Source of the DNA: Roseovarius litorisediminis | GTDB taxonomy: Bacteria > Pseudomonadota > Alphaproteobacteria > Rhodobacterales > Rhodobacteraceae | Direction: 5' to 3' | NCBI RefSeq assembly: GCF_900172295.1 | Contig: NZ_FWFL01000001.1 | Location: 1-64,000 of the forward strand | DNA: 64,000 bases | Part shown: positions 8,281 through 16,304 of the stretch, one piece after another | Numbering within the stretch: the stretch's first letter is position 1 | Layout: each line of letters begins with the position of its first letter | The notes under the pieces: model-generated | What the model saw: only the letters and a program-made list of their open reading frames with translations | Databases searched by the model: none | Told to the model about the DNA's origin: nothing | Program-made: the position numbers and the translations under genes

Positions 8281-10560
8281 GTGCCAAACTTCGTCAAACT
8301 GCTCACCGTCGTATTGGCAATGCTCTTTGGGAGCGCTTTGGGCGCGTCCGCGCAGTCCAGCGCTCTAAACACTACCTTACCTCCGGACCAGAGCATCTCA
8401 CTTGAGGGAGATGTTTCTCCGGAACAGCTGACAGAATTGGTTGCCCGTATGTCTGATGACGACTTGAGGGCTTTTGTTATTGAGCAACTGAAAATGCTGG
8501 TGGCGAGTGGGAGTGACGCATCGGAAGCGCCATCGACCCTCATAGACCGCGCGACGATCCTTTGGGCAACGTTTACTGACCCCATCCTCACTGCCATCGT
8601 CCGGCTCCCCGTTCTTTTTGAACGACAAGCTGAGGCTTTCAGCGTTTTCGTTCAGACGCAGGGAGGGAGCGCTGGAACTTTCACGTTGTTTGGATTGATG
8701 GCGTTGATTTTTGCGATCGGTTATGGCGCCGAACGCGCGACGAGGTGGTACTTGGGCAGATCGCTCGACGTTGCTGCGCAAGAGGGCGAACAGTCTTTGT
8801 TGGCGTCGATTAAATACCTTTTCGGTCGTCTTGTACGCGAAATAGTTGGGCTGGTTGTTTTCATAGTTGTTGTGCGCATCGTGGGCCGGCTTGCTTTAGA
8901 CGCTACACAACTATTGTTTGCAGCGCCCTTCTTTTCATACCTCATCTTATTACCGCGAGTTGGCGCAGCGTTATCGCGGTTTATTATGGCGCCCAATCGG
9001 CCGGACTTGAGGTTGGTAACGGTCAGCGACAGATGGGCCCGTTTCATTCACGTCAACACAGTCGGCTTGATGTTGCTGGCGGGCTTCAACGTCTTCGCCC
9101 TTGATTTTAGTTTCAACAATGGGATTGCGCCGGGCGAGACGCGTCTTGGCTTCTGGATCGACGGGGCCGTGTATCTCTACATCATCATCGTTGCATGGGT
9201 GGGCCGAGACGGGTTGCAGGACATGATGCGCGGGTCCGACCCCGATCGAACTGCGTACGATGAGTGGATCGCACGCGCTTACCCTGGTTTTGCCATCCTG
9301 GTTGCGGCCATTATGTGGGTTATTGTCACGATCCTTATGGGAATGAACCAGCTCGCCCAAGTTCTTGAGGGCGCACAATACGTGACAATGTTCTGGCTGC
9401 TGATGGCGCCAGCATTGGATACAGCCATCCGGGGGCTTGTGCGGCATACTGTGCCGCCCATGATTGGCGAGGGTCCACTCGCGGAAAAGGCTTATCTCTC
9501 AAACAAGCGCAGCATGATCCGTATCGGCAGAGTTTTGGTCGGCGGTCTTGTAGTGCTGATCATTGCCAATGCTTGGGATGTCTCTCTGCTGCAAGCGACG
9601 GGCACTCAGGATGGAACTGGCGACAACATACTCGCGTTTCTGCTGACCGGGATCATCGGATACATCGCTTATGAAGGTGTGTCGATCTGGGTCAACCGGT
9701 TGTTGGCAAGGGAAAAAACTGATGCCGGCGTCTCTGAAGAAACAGATGCAGGCGAAATAGGCGGGGCTGGAGCCTCTCGGCTGTCCACGGTGCTTCCCCT
9801 CCTGGAGATTACCTCAAAGGTCATCATAGCGGTTGTTTTCACGCTGTTGGCGATCGGCAACCTTGGGATCGACATTACACCCCTTCTTGCTGGGGCTGGG
9901 ATCGCCGGTCTCGCGATCGGGTTCGGCGCACAGAAATTGGTGACCGACATCGTGTCTGGTGTGTTCTTTCTGGTCGACGATGCATTTCGATTGGGCGAGT
10001 ACGTCGAAATTGGCGGCACCATGGGATCGGTTGAGAAGATTTCGATCAGGTCCATGCGACTGCGCCACCATAACGGACCGGTCCACACAATTCCGTATGG
10101 CGAGATACCTCAGCTTACAAACTTCAGTCGTGATTGGGTGATTATGAAGATGAAGTTCATGGTGAACTTCGATACCGACCCAAATCGCGTCAAAAGGATC
10201 TTCAAAAAGATCGGCGCGGAAATGTTGGAGCATCCCGAACTGGGCGAAGACTTCCTGCAGCCATTCAAGTCACAAGGTGTTATGGACATCGACGATGTTG
10301 GCATGATTATCCGGGGTAAGTTCATGGCCAAGCCGGGCAAGCAATTCATGATCCGGAAGGAAATCTACAACCGCGTAAAGGCTGAGTTCGAAGCCAATGG
10401 CATCGAATTTGCACGTCGCGAAGTACGCGTGGATATACCTGGCCTCGATCATGGCCGCGATCTGTCTCCAGAAGAGGAAGCATCGGTAACAGCGGCAGCG
10501 ACATCCGCTGCACAACAGGCAATTCAGGCAGACACTGATCCTGAAAGTGGGAAAAAGTAA
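8281..10560 (+). CDS. Large MscS-family mechanosensitive channel
   Basis: 759 residues from a GTG preceded by GAAGGAG. Layout: signal peptide (to ASAQS), a periplasmic/helical region to about residue 110, eight or more hydrophobic segments between about 130 and 560, then the MscS core. The pore-lining helix reads LLAGAGIAGLAIGFGAQ, followed by the beta domain (DDAFRLGEYVEIGG, RLRHHNGPVHTIPYGEI) and the C-terminal cage domain. This is the long YbiO/MscK-like arrangement. A channel that releases solutes on membrane tension fits an osmotic role, but its position as last gene of a sulfatase/outer-membrane operon suggests a more specific export or stress role. The C-terminal tail is Ala/Gln-rich. 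Confidence 0.88.
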   Translation: MPNFVKLLTVVLAMLFGSALGASAQSSALNTTLPPDQSISLEGDVSPEQLTELVARMSDDDLRAFVIEQLKMLVASGSDASEAPSTLIDRATILWATFTDPILTAIVRLPVLFERQAEAFSVFVQTQGGSAGTFTLFGLMALIFAIGYGAERATRWYLGRSLDVAAQEGEQSLLASIKYLFGRLVREIVGLVVFIVVVRIVGRLALDATQLLFAAPFFSYLILLPRVGAALSRFIMAPNRPDLRLVTVSDRWARFIHVNTVGLMLLAGFNVFALDFSFNNGIAPGETRLGFWIDGAVYLYIIIVAWVGRDGLQDMMRGSDPDRTAYDEWIARAYPGFAILVAAIMWVIVTILMGMNQLAQVLEGAQYVTMFWLLMAPALDTAIRGLVRHTVPPMIGEGPLAEKAYLSNKRSMIRIGRVLVGGLVVLIIANAWDVSLLQATGTQDGTGDNILAFLLTGIIGYIAYEGVSIWVNRLLAREKTDAGVSEETDAGEIGGAGASRLSTVLPLLEITSKVIIAVVFTLLAIGNLGIDITPLLAGAGIAGLAIGFGAQKLVTDIVSGVFFLVDDAFRLGEYVEIGGTMGSVEKISIRSMRLRHHNGPVHTIPYGEIPQLTNFSRDWVIMKMKFMVNFDTDPNRVKRIFKKIGAEMLEHPELGEDFLQPFKSQGVMDIDDVGMIIRGKFMAKPGKQFMIRKEIYNRVKAEFEANGIEFARREVRVDIPGLDHGRDLSPEEEASVTAAATSAAQQAIQADTDPESGKK

Positions 10561-10954
10561 ACGAGACCGTACCCATCGTGAGGCCTTTGGGCCATAGTGT
10601 CTGCTTCGTCCGCAACTCAGACATTTAGCAAAATTCCACGAATGTCTGGAGCTGGTGAAAGCGGACCTTGGAGCACAAATGCCCGGAATGACCATCACCA
10701 ATGACTGCTTACCATGATGAAGCAGTCATCCGACTAAAAGAGTCAGATGACCGCTTCGAGCCCGAAGCGGAAGTGCCTTTGGCCTGCCTTTAGCGGACGC
10801 AGAAAATTTGTCGCAGAGGCCATTGGCTGCGCTGCAGAGAGAAAAGCGGTCATTCATCAGGAGCGCAGCGAGATATGCGTCACCTATTTCCGCTATGCGG
10901 ACGTAGCCGACACTGCAGAGTTCTCAATTAAAGGCCACTTTCACACCAGGCGCA
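10561..10954. other. Intergenic stretch with three hairpins, no gene
   Basis: Between convergent genes. Three inverted repeats are visible. At 10618-10648 the arms are CAGACATT/AATGTCTG. At 10701-10729 the 10-bp arms ATGACTGCTT/AAGCAGTCAT are perfect. At 10751-10770 the perfect 8-bp arms CCGCTTCG/CGAAGCGG surround a 4-base loop. None has a T-tract. Short open frames here lack ribosome-binding sites and are taken as chance. The style resembles interspersed noncoding spacers common in Rhodobacteraceae genomes (recollection, not checked). Confidence 0.5.
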
Positions 10955-11434
10955 CTAATCTGATGTCTCGGATGAAGCATCTGAAGGGCCTACCCAATCT
11001 GGGTCTTTGGCAACAAGTTCAACGGTGTTGCCGTCAGGGTCGAAAGTAAAAACACCGCGCCAGCCGACCCACTCAAAATACTCGACATTATAGTCGCGTC
11101 CCAGCTTCTCGTACCAGGCAATTACCGCGTCCTGTTCATCCCAGGGCAGGCTGAGTGCAATATGGTGAAGCGATGAGGATGAACCAGTTTTCGGCGGCGT
11201 CACGCTTGCGCTGGTCCGGCCCGCGCCCTCGACGTTATGGTTAAACAGGGCCAGTATGGCGGTGTGCCCGGCAAAACCGTCGGCAATACGCAGAAACACG
11301 ATACGACCATTGTCCGGATCATTGAGTGGCTCAAGCCCGATCACGTCACGATAGAATGCAACCATAGCGTCAAGATCAATGCATCTGATGGCGATCTCGC
11401 CAATGGCGCGTGCTTTGAAACTTCGTTCAGACAT
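10955..11434 (-). CDS. VOC (glyoxalase/dioxygenase-fold) family protein
   Basis: 159 residues from the ATG at 11434, which has a GAGGAG ribosome-binding site; the open frame upstream carries no conserved sequence. The VOC pattern is visible: IGEIAIRCIDLDAMVAFYRDVIGLEPL starts the first beta-alpha-beta-beta-beta unit, HHIALSL the second, and the C-terminal FDPDGNTVELVA carries the usual metal-ligand Glu. Members are metal-dependent lyases, dioxygenases or resistance proteins; the substrate cannot be called. Monocistronic. Confidence 0.82.
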   Translation of the reverse strand: MSERSFKARAIGEIAIRCIDLDAMVAFYRDVIGLEPLNDPDNGRIVFLRIADGFAGHTAILALFNHNVEGAGRTSASVTPPKTGSSSSLHHIALSLPWDEQDAVIAWYEKLGRDYNVEYFEWVGWRGVFTFDPDGNTVELVAKDPDWVGPSDASSETSD

Positions 11435-11781
11435 AGGTCTCCTCACTTTCTTCAACGTTAAGGTCTGGAGATACCGGATGCCCAGAAATCTAGGTGTCGC
11501 GGTATCCAGTTGCAAATATCCCTCAGTTTCGTCGCTGCCGTTTGTTGACCGAGCATCAACCCGTTGGCAGCCTGCCCTGCAGAGCGCGGAGCCTGTCTTC
11601 GAAAATCATTTCCAGCGAGAACGCGACAGGCAGCGCAGGAAAAATGCGTTGTCCCCGATTGCAGACACATCCACGAGGGCCCGAACTCCAGGAAGCTGAA
11701 CACTTCTGAGAGAGCCATGGATTGAAAGACGACATGGCCAATGAACCTGAAAGTCGCTGCAGGCGGCCACGACAAGTCATG
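11435..11781. other. Intergenic, no recognisable gene
   Basis: About 350 bases between two minus-strand genes. The overlapping short frames in both orientations have no start signals or recognisable motifs. It must hold the promoter of the VOC gene, but none stands out. Confidence 0.4.
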
Positions 11782-12321
11782 TCAGGCAACCTCTTGCAGG
11801 GCCAAAACCTCGGCCGCGGCGGTCAGGTCTGCCAGAGCTTTCGGCTCATTGATGCGCCCGGTCGCTGCATCAAAGACATCGTGAAAGTTGGGAACCGAAA
11901 CAGCGGCCTTCAGCTCTACCCCGAAAAACCGGGCCGAGCCTTTCGCGGAAGCCAGCACGCTTGCCGCGCCCCCGGGCCCCGGTGAGGTTGACAGATAGAC
12001 CGTTGGCTTCCCCTGAAACACTTTTTGGTCAATTCGGCTTGCCCAGTCGAAGAGGTTTTTGTAGGCGGCAGTATAGGATCCATTGTGTTCCGCGAAAGAT
12101 ACGATCACCCCGTCGGCGGAGCCGATCTTCTCGAAGAACGCCTTTGCCGCCGGCGGTTGACCGATCTCTTTTTCCAGATCTTGGCTGAAGATCGGCAGGT
12201 CGTAGTCGTTCAGGTCTAGGATCTCGATCTCGGCCCCCGGGACCAGCGTTGCGGTAAACCGCGCGAGCGCTTTGTTGATCGAGTTCTTGGTGTTGCTTGC
12301 AGCGAAAGTGAGAATTTTCAT
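11782..12321 (-). CDS. NAD(P)H-dependent FMN reductase family protein
   Basis: 179 residues of flavodoxin-like fold. The start MKILTFAASNTKNSINKAL carries the phosphate-binding loop (SNTKNS), and VIVSFAEHNGSYTAAYKNLFDW is the characteristic flavin-contact segment of the NADPH-dependent FMN reductase family (PF03358). These enzymes reduce flavin, quinone or azo compounds in the cytoplasm. Likely monocistronic, with a weak ribosome-binding site (GGAGAAAACCC). The physiological acceptor is unknown. It sits next to pirin, a common association with quinone/redox stress. Confidence 0.87.
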   Translation of the reverse strand: MKILTFAASNTKNSINKALARFTATLVPGAEIEILDLNDYDLPIFSQDLEKEIGQPPAAKAFFEKIGSADGVIVSFAEHNGSYTAAYKNLFDWASRIDQKVFQGKPTVYLSTSPGPGGAASVLASAKGSARFFGVELKAAVSVPNFHDVFDAATGRINEPKALADLTAAAEVLALQEVA

Positions 12322-12473
12322 GGGTTTTCTCCAGTTTCCGTTTCACAGGTTTTCGTAAATTTTACCGACCCTGGGCCGCATCGGCGTCGCTTTGGGATTG
12401 ATACAGGCCACGTCTTGTTTCCTGCCCGAACCGGCTTGGTTGGCGTTTCGGGCCAGAAAGACACGCAGGCGGT

Positions 12474-13340
12474 TCAGTCGAGGGCGCCAAGTTCGCCGGC
12501 CTCATGGGCAGCGATCACAGCGGCAAGCTGGTCGGCGTCGCTCATCGCGAATGGGCCTTTTTGTACGAAAGGCTCGCGCAGTGGGGTGCCACCAAGAAGC
12601 ACGGCCTGGCCGCCTTCGTTGCTCAACAGGCGAATCTCATCTGCGCCATGGGCGGCCAGCGCTGTGTCGCCGCTGAGCCGATGGCGGGTTCCGGCGAGTT
12701 CGACCTCGATGTTTCCGCGGATGGCGTGCAGCCATGTGGCTTCTCCGGGATCGGGACGATGGGTGAAGCTACCCTTAGCCTGCAGGGAGATATCGAGGAT
12801 GGTGAAGGGCAGAGCGGGAGGAGTGGCGCCGGCGACCCCATTGCTCTCGCCTGTCATCACTCGCACCCGATGGCCCGGACCTTCGATCACCGGCATCTCC
12901 GTGGCCTTTATATGTCGCGAACTGGGGGCCTCCAGCTTCTGTGCTGCTGGCAGGTTGATGAAGATCTGCAAGGCGTGGGTGCGGGAACCGGGGGTAGGCG
13001 CCTCGTCATGCACCGCGCCGCGAGCGGCCTTTAGCCAGTAGAGATCGCCCGGGGCCAGTTCGATGTCGTTTCCAAGGGAGTCCTTATTGCGGAAGGTGCC
13101 AGTGCTGTCCTCGAAGAGCACGCTTACCGCCGAGATTCCGGCATGTGCATGGGGTCCGAAAGTTGGTTCGGTCATGATGAAGTGATCGACCATGATCAGC
13201 GGGTCCATCAGCCCATCAAGCTGGCGATGGATGAAGCTGAGCGCTTCAAAACCGTCGCCCCTGGTCAGTTTCTCGCCTTGCTGGGACCTGATGATCGCGG
13301 CTTGCGATGTGTGGGTTAGATCTGTGTGATGAACGGTCAT
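12474..13340 (-). CDS. Pirin family protein
   Basis: 288-residue bicupin. The N-terminal pirin motifs are present: DHFIMTEPTFGPHAHAGIS holds the metal-binding His pair, and GDLYWLKAARGAVHDEAP holds the later His/Glu ligands. The C-terminal cupin contains ILDISLQAKGSFTH. Bacterial pirins act as quercetinase-like dioxygenases or redox regulators. It is divergent from a LysR gene whose product would normally control it, but that gene is truncated here (see 13459). The start ATG at 13340 has an AAAAGGAGG site. Confidence 0.9.
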   Translation of the reverse strand: MTVHHTDLTHTSQAAIIRSQQGEKLTRGDGFEALSFIHRQLDGLMDPLIMVDHFIMTEPTFGPHAHAGISAVSVLFEDSTGTFRNKDSLGNDIELAPGDLYWLKAARGAVHDEAPTPGSRTHALQIFINLPAAQKLEAPSSRHIKATEMPVIEGPGHRVRVMTGESNGVAGATPPALPFTILDISLQAKGSFTHRPDPGEATWLHAIRGNIEVELAGTRHRLSGDTALAAHGADEIRLLSNEGGQAVLLGGTPLREPFVQKGPFAMSDADQLAAVIAAHEAGELGALD

Positions 13341-13414
13341 ATTTGCCTCCTTTTGCTGAATATGAACCTAAGATCAGAACACATATGAGAAAATTCATTG
13401 ATTTGAGGACATTT

Positions 13415-13432
13415 CGTTCTGTATTTAGAACG
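13415..13432. promoter_or_regulatory. Candidate LysR-type operator between pirin and lysR
   Basis: Perfect 6-bp arms CGTTCT/AGAACG around a 6-base spacer, containing a T-N11-A core as in LysR-type boxes. It is centred about 35 bases before the LysR ATG and 85 bases from the pirin ATG. Function is inferred from position and symmetry. Confidence 0.4.
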
Positions 13433-13458
13433 CTAACTGCAAGGGAGACGGCCGGGCC

Positions 13459-13945
13459 ATGGACCTCAATCAAGCCTATTATCTGGTGCATGTCGTTGAG
13501 AAACAGGGGTTCTCGGCAGCAGCGCGGACGCTGGGCATTCCCAAATCGAGGCTCAGCCGGCAGGTGAAAAACCTCGAAGAGGCCCTGGGCACGCGGCTCC
13601 TGAACCGGGATTCAAGACGCATGTCCCTGACAGAGGCCGGAGAGGCCTACTATCGTCACGCCAAGATGGCGCTGGAATGCATGCTAGCGGCCGAAACGGC
13701 GGTGCGCAGGGACAAGGATACGCTGGAGGGCACGGTCACGCTGTCCTGTTCGGTCGGGGTTGCGCAGTTTGCACTTTGCCGGATTCTTCCGCGTTTCCTA
13801 GCTGAGAACCCTCGTGTCGTTCTGCAAATTCAGGCGTCCAACGACTTTTCCGACCTGATCAGTGATGGCATCGACTTGGCCATTCGGGGGCATTTCAAGT
13901 TGCTACCCGACTCCGGACTGATCCAGCGTCGGCTTGCGGCCCTTG
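13459..13945 (+). pseudogene. LysR-family regulator, truncated by rearrangement
   Basis: The first ~160 codons are a normal LysR protein: HTH (MDLNQAYYLVHVVEKQGF through SRLSRQVKNLEEALGTRLL) and the start of the effector domain (VTLSCSVGVAQFALCRILP, IDLAIRGHFKLLPDSGLIQRRL). After about 13945 the open frame continues to 14520, but the sequence stops resembling LysR. It becomes the antisense of a membrane-protein gene on the other strand. About half the effector domain is lost, so ligand response is probably gone. The ribosome-binding site (AAGGGAGACGG) is intact, so a DNA-binding fragment fused to nonsense could still be made. Confidence 0.75.
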
Positions 13946-14325
13946 CCGTTCGCGGCGTCGAACGCCGCCTTGAATTCCCAGAAGCTGCGAAACTGATCGC
14001 GGTATTCCTCGCGATAGATGCGGTGCAACTCCTGCGCCTCGGTCAGCGGGCGTGTTACGCGCCGGGCAAGGCTGATGACCGTGTTCCGGGCGAAGTCTGC
14101 AAACAGTTGAAGAGGCAAAACCACGAGCCCGACAGTGCTGCTCACGAGCCGGCAGCAGATGTAGGCAATCCGGATCGTCAGCTGATGAACCGCGTCCCAG
14201 AGCCTGACCGCGGCCGCGGAGATGCCCTTGAAGAGGAGGTATCCCAGCGCAACCAGGGCGGACCCGGCGACCACCACACTGAAGAAGCCGATCAAGAGGT
14301 AGAGGCCGCAAAGAGGGACAAACAC
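13903..14325 (-). CDS. Membrane protein of unknown function, 3' end chimeric
   Basis: The frame, opened at a GTG (14325), encodes two hydrophobic segments (FVPLCGLYLLIGFFSVVVAG and the later ICCRLVSSTVGLVVLPLQLF). A charged tail follows, ELHRIYREEYRDQFRSFWEF, then KAAFDAANGKGRKP. The frame is open a further ~17 codons upstream without an ATG, so the start is uncertain. The last residues (TLDQSGVG) are the antisense of the LysR gene, so the natural C-terminus is lost. It follows the HupE gene on the same strand after 108 bases and may be the final gene of the sulfatase/DUF3604 operon. No family recognised. Confidence 0.5.
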   Translation of the reverse strand: MFVPLCGLYLLIGFFSVVVAGSALVALGYLLFKGISAAAVRLWDAVHQLTIRIAYICCRLVSSTVGLVVLPLQLFADFARNTVISLARRVTRPLTEAQELHRIYREEYRDQFRSFWEFKAAFDAANGKGRKPTLDQSGVG

Positions 14326-14433
14326 CCAGTTCGGCTGCGTCTGCGCCCATTTGATCAGCTCTGTGAAGAAATTGAAGTGGTGTTAGATCTTCTCCGCCAA
14401 CGGCGTGAACAGCGGATGCCGTTGCCTCTGACC

Positions 14434-15438
14434 CTAGACTTGGGCAATGCGCTCGATCAACCAGAAGCTGGCAGCGCAACCAATGACATAGGCAGCCCCA
14501 GTTCGCGTAGCAGCGTTTAGCATAAATCGATTCACTCTCGGGATGGCGCTGCCCAGCCAGCCGAGGGCAAGAATGACGGCAATAAAGGCAAGCTGACCAG
14601 CTTCGACACCCAGGTTGAAGGCTAGGAGGGCGAGCGGCACCTCGCCGGATGGCAGGCCGATTTCGGTGAGCGCGCCCGCGAAGCCCAGTCCGTGCAGCAG
14701 ACCAAAGCTGAACGTGATCAACCACGGGAACCGTTCCGAAAGCCGGTGCCGTCCCGGCGTGACCCGGGCAAGCTCCGATGCAAGAAACACGATCGAAAGA
14801 GCGATCGTCGCCTCGACCGGCGCCGACGGAACAGAAACCCACCCGAGCGTTGCGCCAGCTAGCGTGATGCTGTGGGCCACGGTGAACGCCGTGACCGCCC
14901 CGACGAGACGCCAACTGTCACGGATCAGAACCAAGAGCGCGAAGACGAACAGGAGATGATCCCAGCCTTCGAGAATGTGCTCGAAACCCAACCCGAAATA
15001 GGACGCGACGACGCTGATCTGGTCGGGCCGGGCCGGCACGACCATCACGAACCGATCTGGCGTAAGCCGTTGTGTGAGCGTTGTGCCGCCGGGGATACTA
15101 TGGCGCACTAGCACATCTGTTCGGGTCGCTTCCAGGCCATGGATGGTGATCCGGCCGCCGCTCAAGCCGTCAACGCATTCTGAGCCAAACGTCGAAACCC
15201 AGGCGCGCCCGTCGAAGCGCGGAGGCGGCGGCCGGCGCGGCGAACAGTTCTCGGGCAGTTCAAGGTCGAGCCGCATTGGCGCGCCGCCGACATCCGGTCG
15301 ACGCCAGAAAATGCGGAAGTCGCCACCCTCGACCTGATCAATCGAGAGGTAGCCGGGCTCGAGCGCGTGCCCGAATGCTAGGCCCGCGGGCATCATGGCA
15401 CCGAAGACGACGAAAAGGAGGACCAGCGCCTTCCTCAT
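14434..15438 (-). CDS. HupE/UreJ family membrane protein
   Basis: 334 residues. After a signal peptide (to FGHALEPG), an extracytoplasmic domain of about 130 residues precedes six or seven membrane segments. The motif GFEHILEGWDHLLFVFALL fits HupE/UreJ_2 proteins, as do AHSITLAGA and the later GLLHGLGFAG; these His/Asp/Glu residues are typical of the family's proposed metal path. Characterised HupE/UreJ relatives are linked to nickel or cobalt uptake for hydrogenase or urease, but no such enzyme is here. Its start overlaps the end of the parvulin gene by 4 bases (ATGA), implying translational coupling. Substrate unknown. Confidence 0.85.
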   Translation of the reverse strand: MRKALVLLFVVFGAMMPAGLAFGHALEPGYLSIDQVEGGDFRIFWRRPDVGGAPMRLDLELPENCSPRRPPPPRFDGRAWVSTFGSECVDGLSGGRITIHGLEATRTDVLVRHSIPGGTTLTQRLTPDRFVMVVPARPDQISVVASYFGLGFEHILEGWDHLLFVFALLVLIRDSWRLVGAVTAFTVAHSITLAGATLGWVSVPSAPVEATIALSIVFLASELARVTPGRHRLSERFPWLITFSFGLLHGLGFAGALTEIGLPSGEVPLALLAFNLGVEAGQLAFIAVILALGWLGSAIPRVNRFMLNAATRTGAAYVIGCAASFWLIERIAQV

Positions 15439-16289
15439 CTTCCGTCCGGTCCGGGCAAACTGATCTTGTAGCGTTCGCGCAGCCGATCAAAGTTCATCTT
15501 GACGATGCGTTCGATATTCGCCCGGCGCCAATCGTCCCGAACGGCAACACTGACCTTTTTGAAATCCGGCGCGGCGGGTTCCTTCCGGTTGGTCACGTGC
15601 ACCATGTGCATTCCGAAGGAAGAACCCACCGGCCCATGCCATTCACCCGCCTCCAGCGGAATTACCGCATCGTAGAACCCTGGACCGAAGGAATTATCGA
15701 CGGTCGGGGCGCTGGAGAGGCCGACTTCACGCGGCAGCATCGTGCGCTGACCAAGCGTCATCGGGTCGGATCCCTCTGCAAGTGCTTTGCGAACTTCAGC
15801 CACTCTCGCCTCGCTGGGCCGCTCGCCTAGGAAGACCTGCTGGAAGGCCACGGCGCCCTCGATCTCGTATTTGTCGACGTTCTCGGCGAAGAACTCGCGA
15901 AGCTCTTCTTCGGTTGGCTCGATCGCTCGGGCGATCGACGCCGCGACGAACTCCATCTTCTGGCGCAGTCGCTTTCGGATTACCGCATCGTCCTGATCCA
16001 GGCCGAGCGCAAGCGCCTCGCGAACATAGATCTCTTCGCGCACGTAGTCTTCGATCAGAAGATCCAACTCGCCTCGGTTCGGTGGCCGCCGCCACGTCGC
16101 CTCGAAGGTGGCCGACAGACGATTGACAGTCTCCTCGGCTATGACGATCTCTCCGGGGCGCGAGGCTTCTTCCTCGCCGAATGCTCCCAGGACGACGAAC
16201 ATAGCTGCACCAAATACGAGAAAATGAACGAGAGGTTCGCGCAAGGCACGGCGGAGCAACGCGCCAGACTTCATCGAATCTTCCGTCAC
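15435..16289 (-). CDS. Membrane-anchored parvulin-type peptidylprolyl isomerase
   Basis: 284 residues. One N-terminal membrane anchor (HFLVFGAAMFVVLGAF) is followed by a SurA/PpiD-like helical chaperone region (RLSATFEATWRRPPNRGEL onward). A degenerate PpiC domain covers about residues 145-255 (GAVAFQQVFLGERPSEARV, GEWHGPVGSSFGMHMVHVTNRKE). It would help fold exported proteins outside the cytoplasmic membrane. It is 15 bases downstream of a DUF3604 gene and coupled to HupE, suggesting dedicated folding of the operon's exported products. A second Met five codons later (MKSGALL) could be the start. Confidence 0.83.
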   Translation of the reverse strand: MTEDSMKSGALLRRALREPLVHFLVFGAAMFVVLGAFGEEEASRPGEIVIAEETVNRLSATFEATWRRPPNRGELDLLIEDYVREEIYVREALALGLDQDDAVIRKRLRQKMEFVAASIARAIEPTEEELREFFAENVDKYEIEGAVAFQQVFLGERPSEARVAEVRKALAEGSDPMTLGQRTMLPREVGLSSAPTVDNSFGPGFYDAVIPLEAGEWHGPVGSSFGMHMVHVTNRKEPAAPDFKKVSVAVRDDWRRANIERIVKMNFDRLRERYKISLPGPDGR

Positions 16290-16304
16290 TAACGGTCCTC
16301 GTCG

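Noticed and set aside
13946-14520. Long C-terminal extension of the LysR protein
   Set aside because: The extension is highly charged, not LysR-like, and is the antisense of a membrane-protein frame; treated as a rearrangement artefact.
13895-14914. 339-codon minus-strand open frame across HupE and its neighbour
   Set aside because: It runs out of frame through the well-supported HupE gene and has no recognisable motif or start signal.
14434-15438. HupE as part of a hydrogenase or urease locus
   Set aside because: No hydrogenase or urease structural or accessory gene is present in the window; the neighbours are DUF3604 and sulfatase genes.
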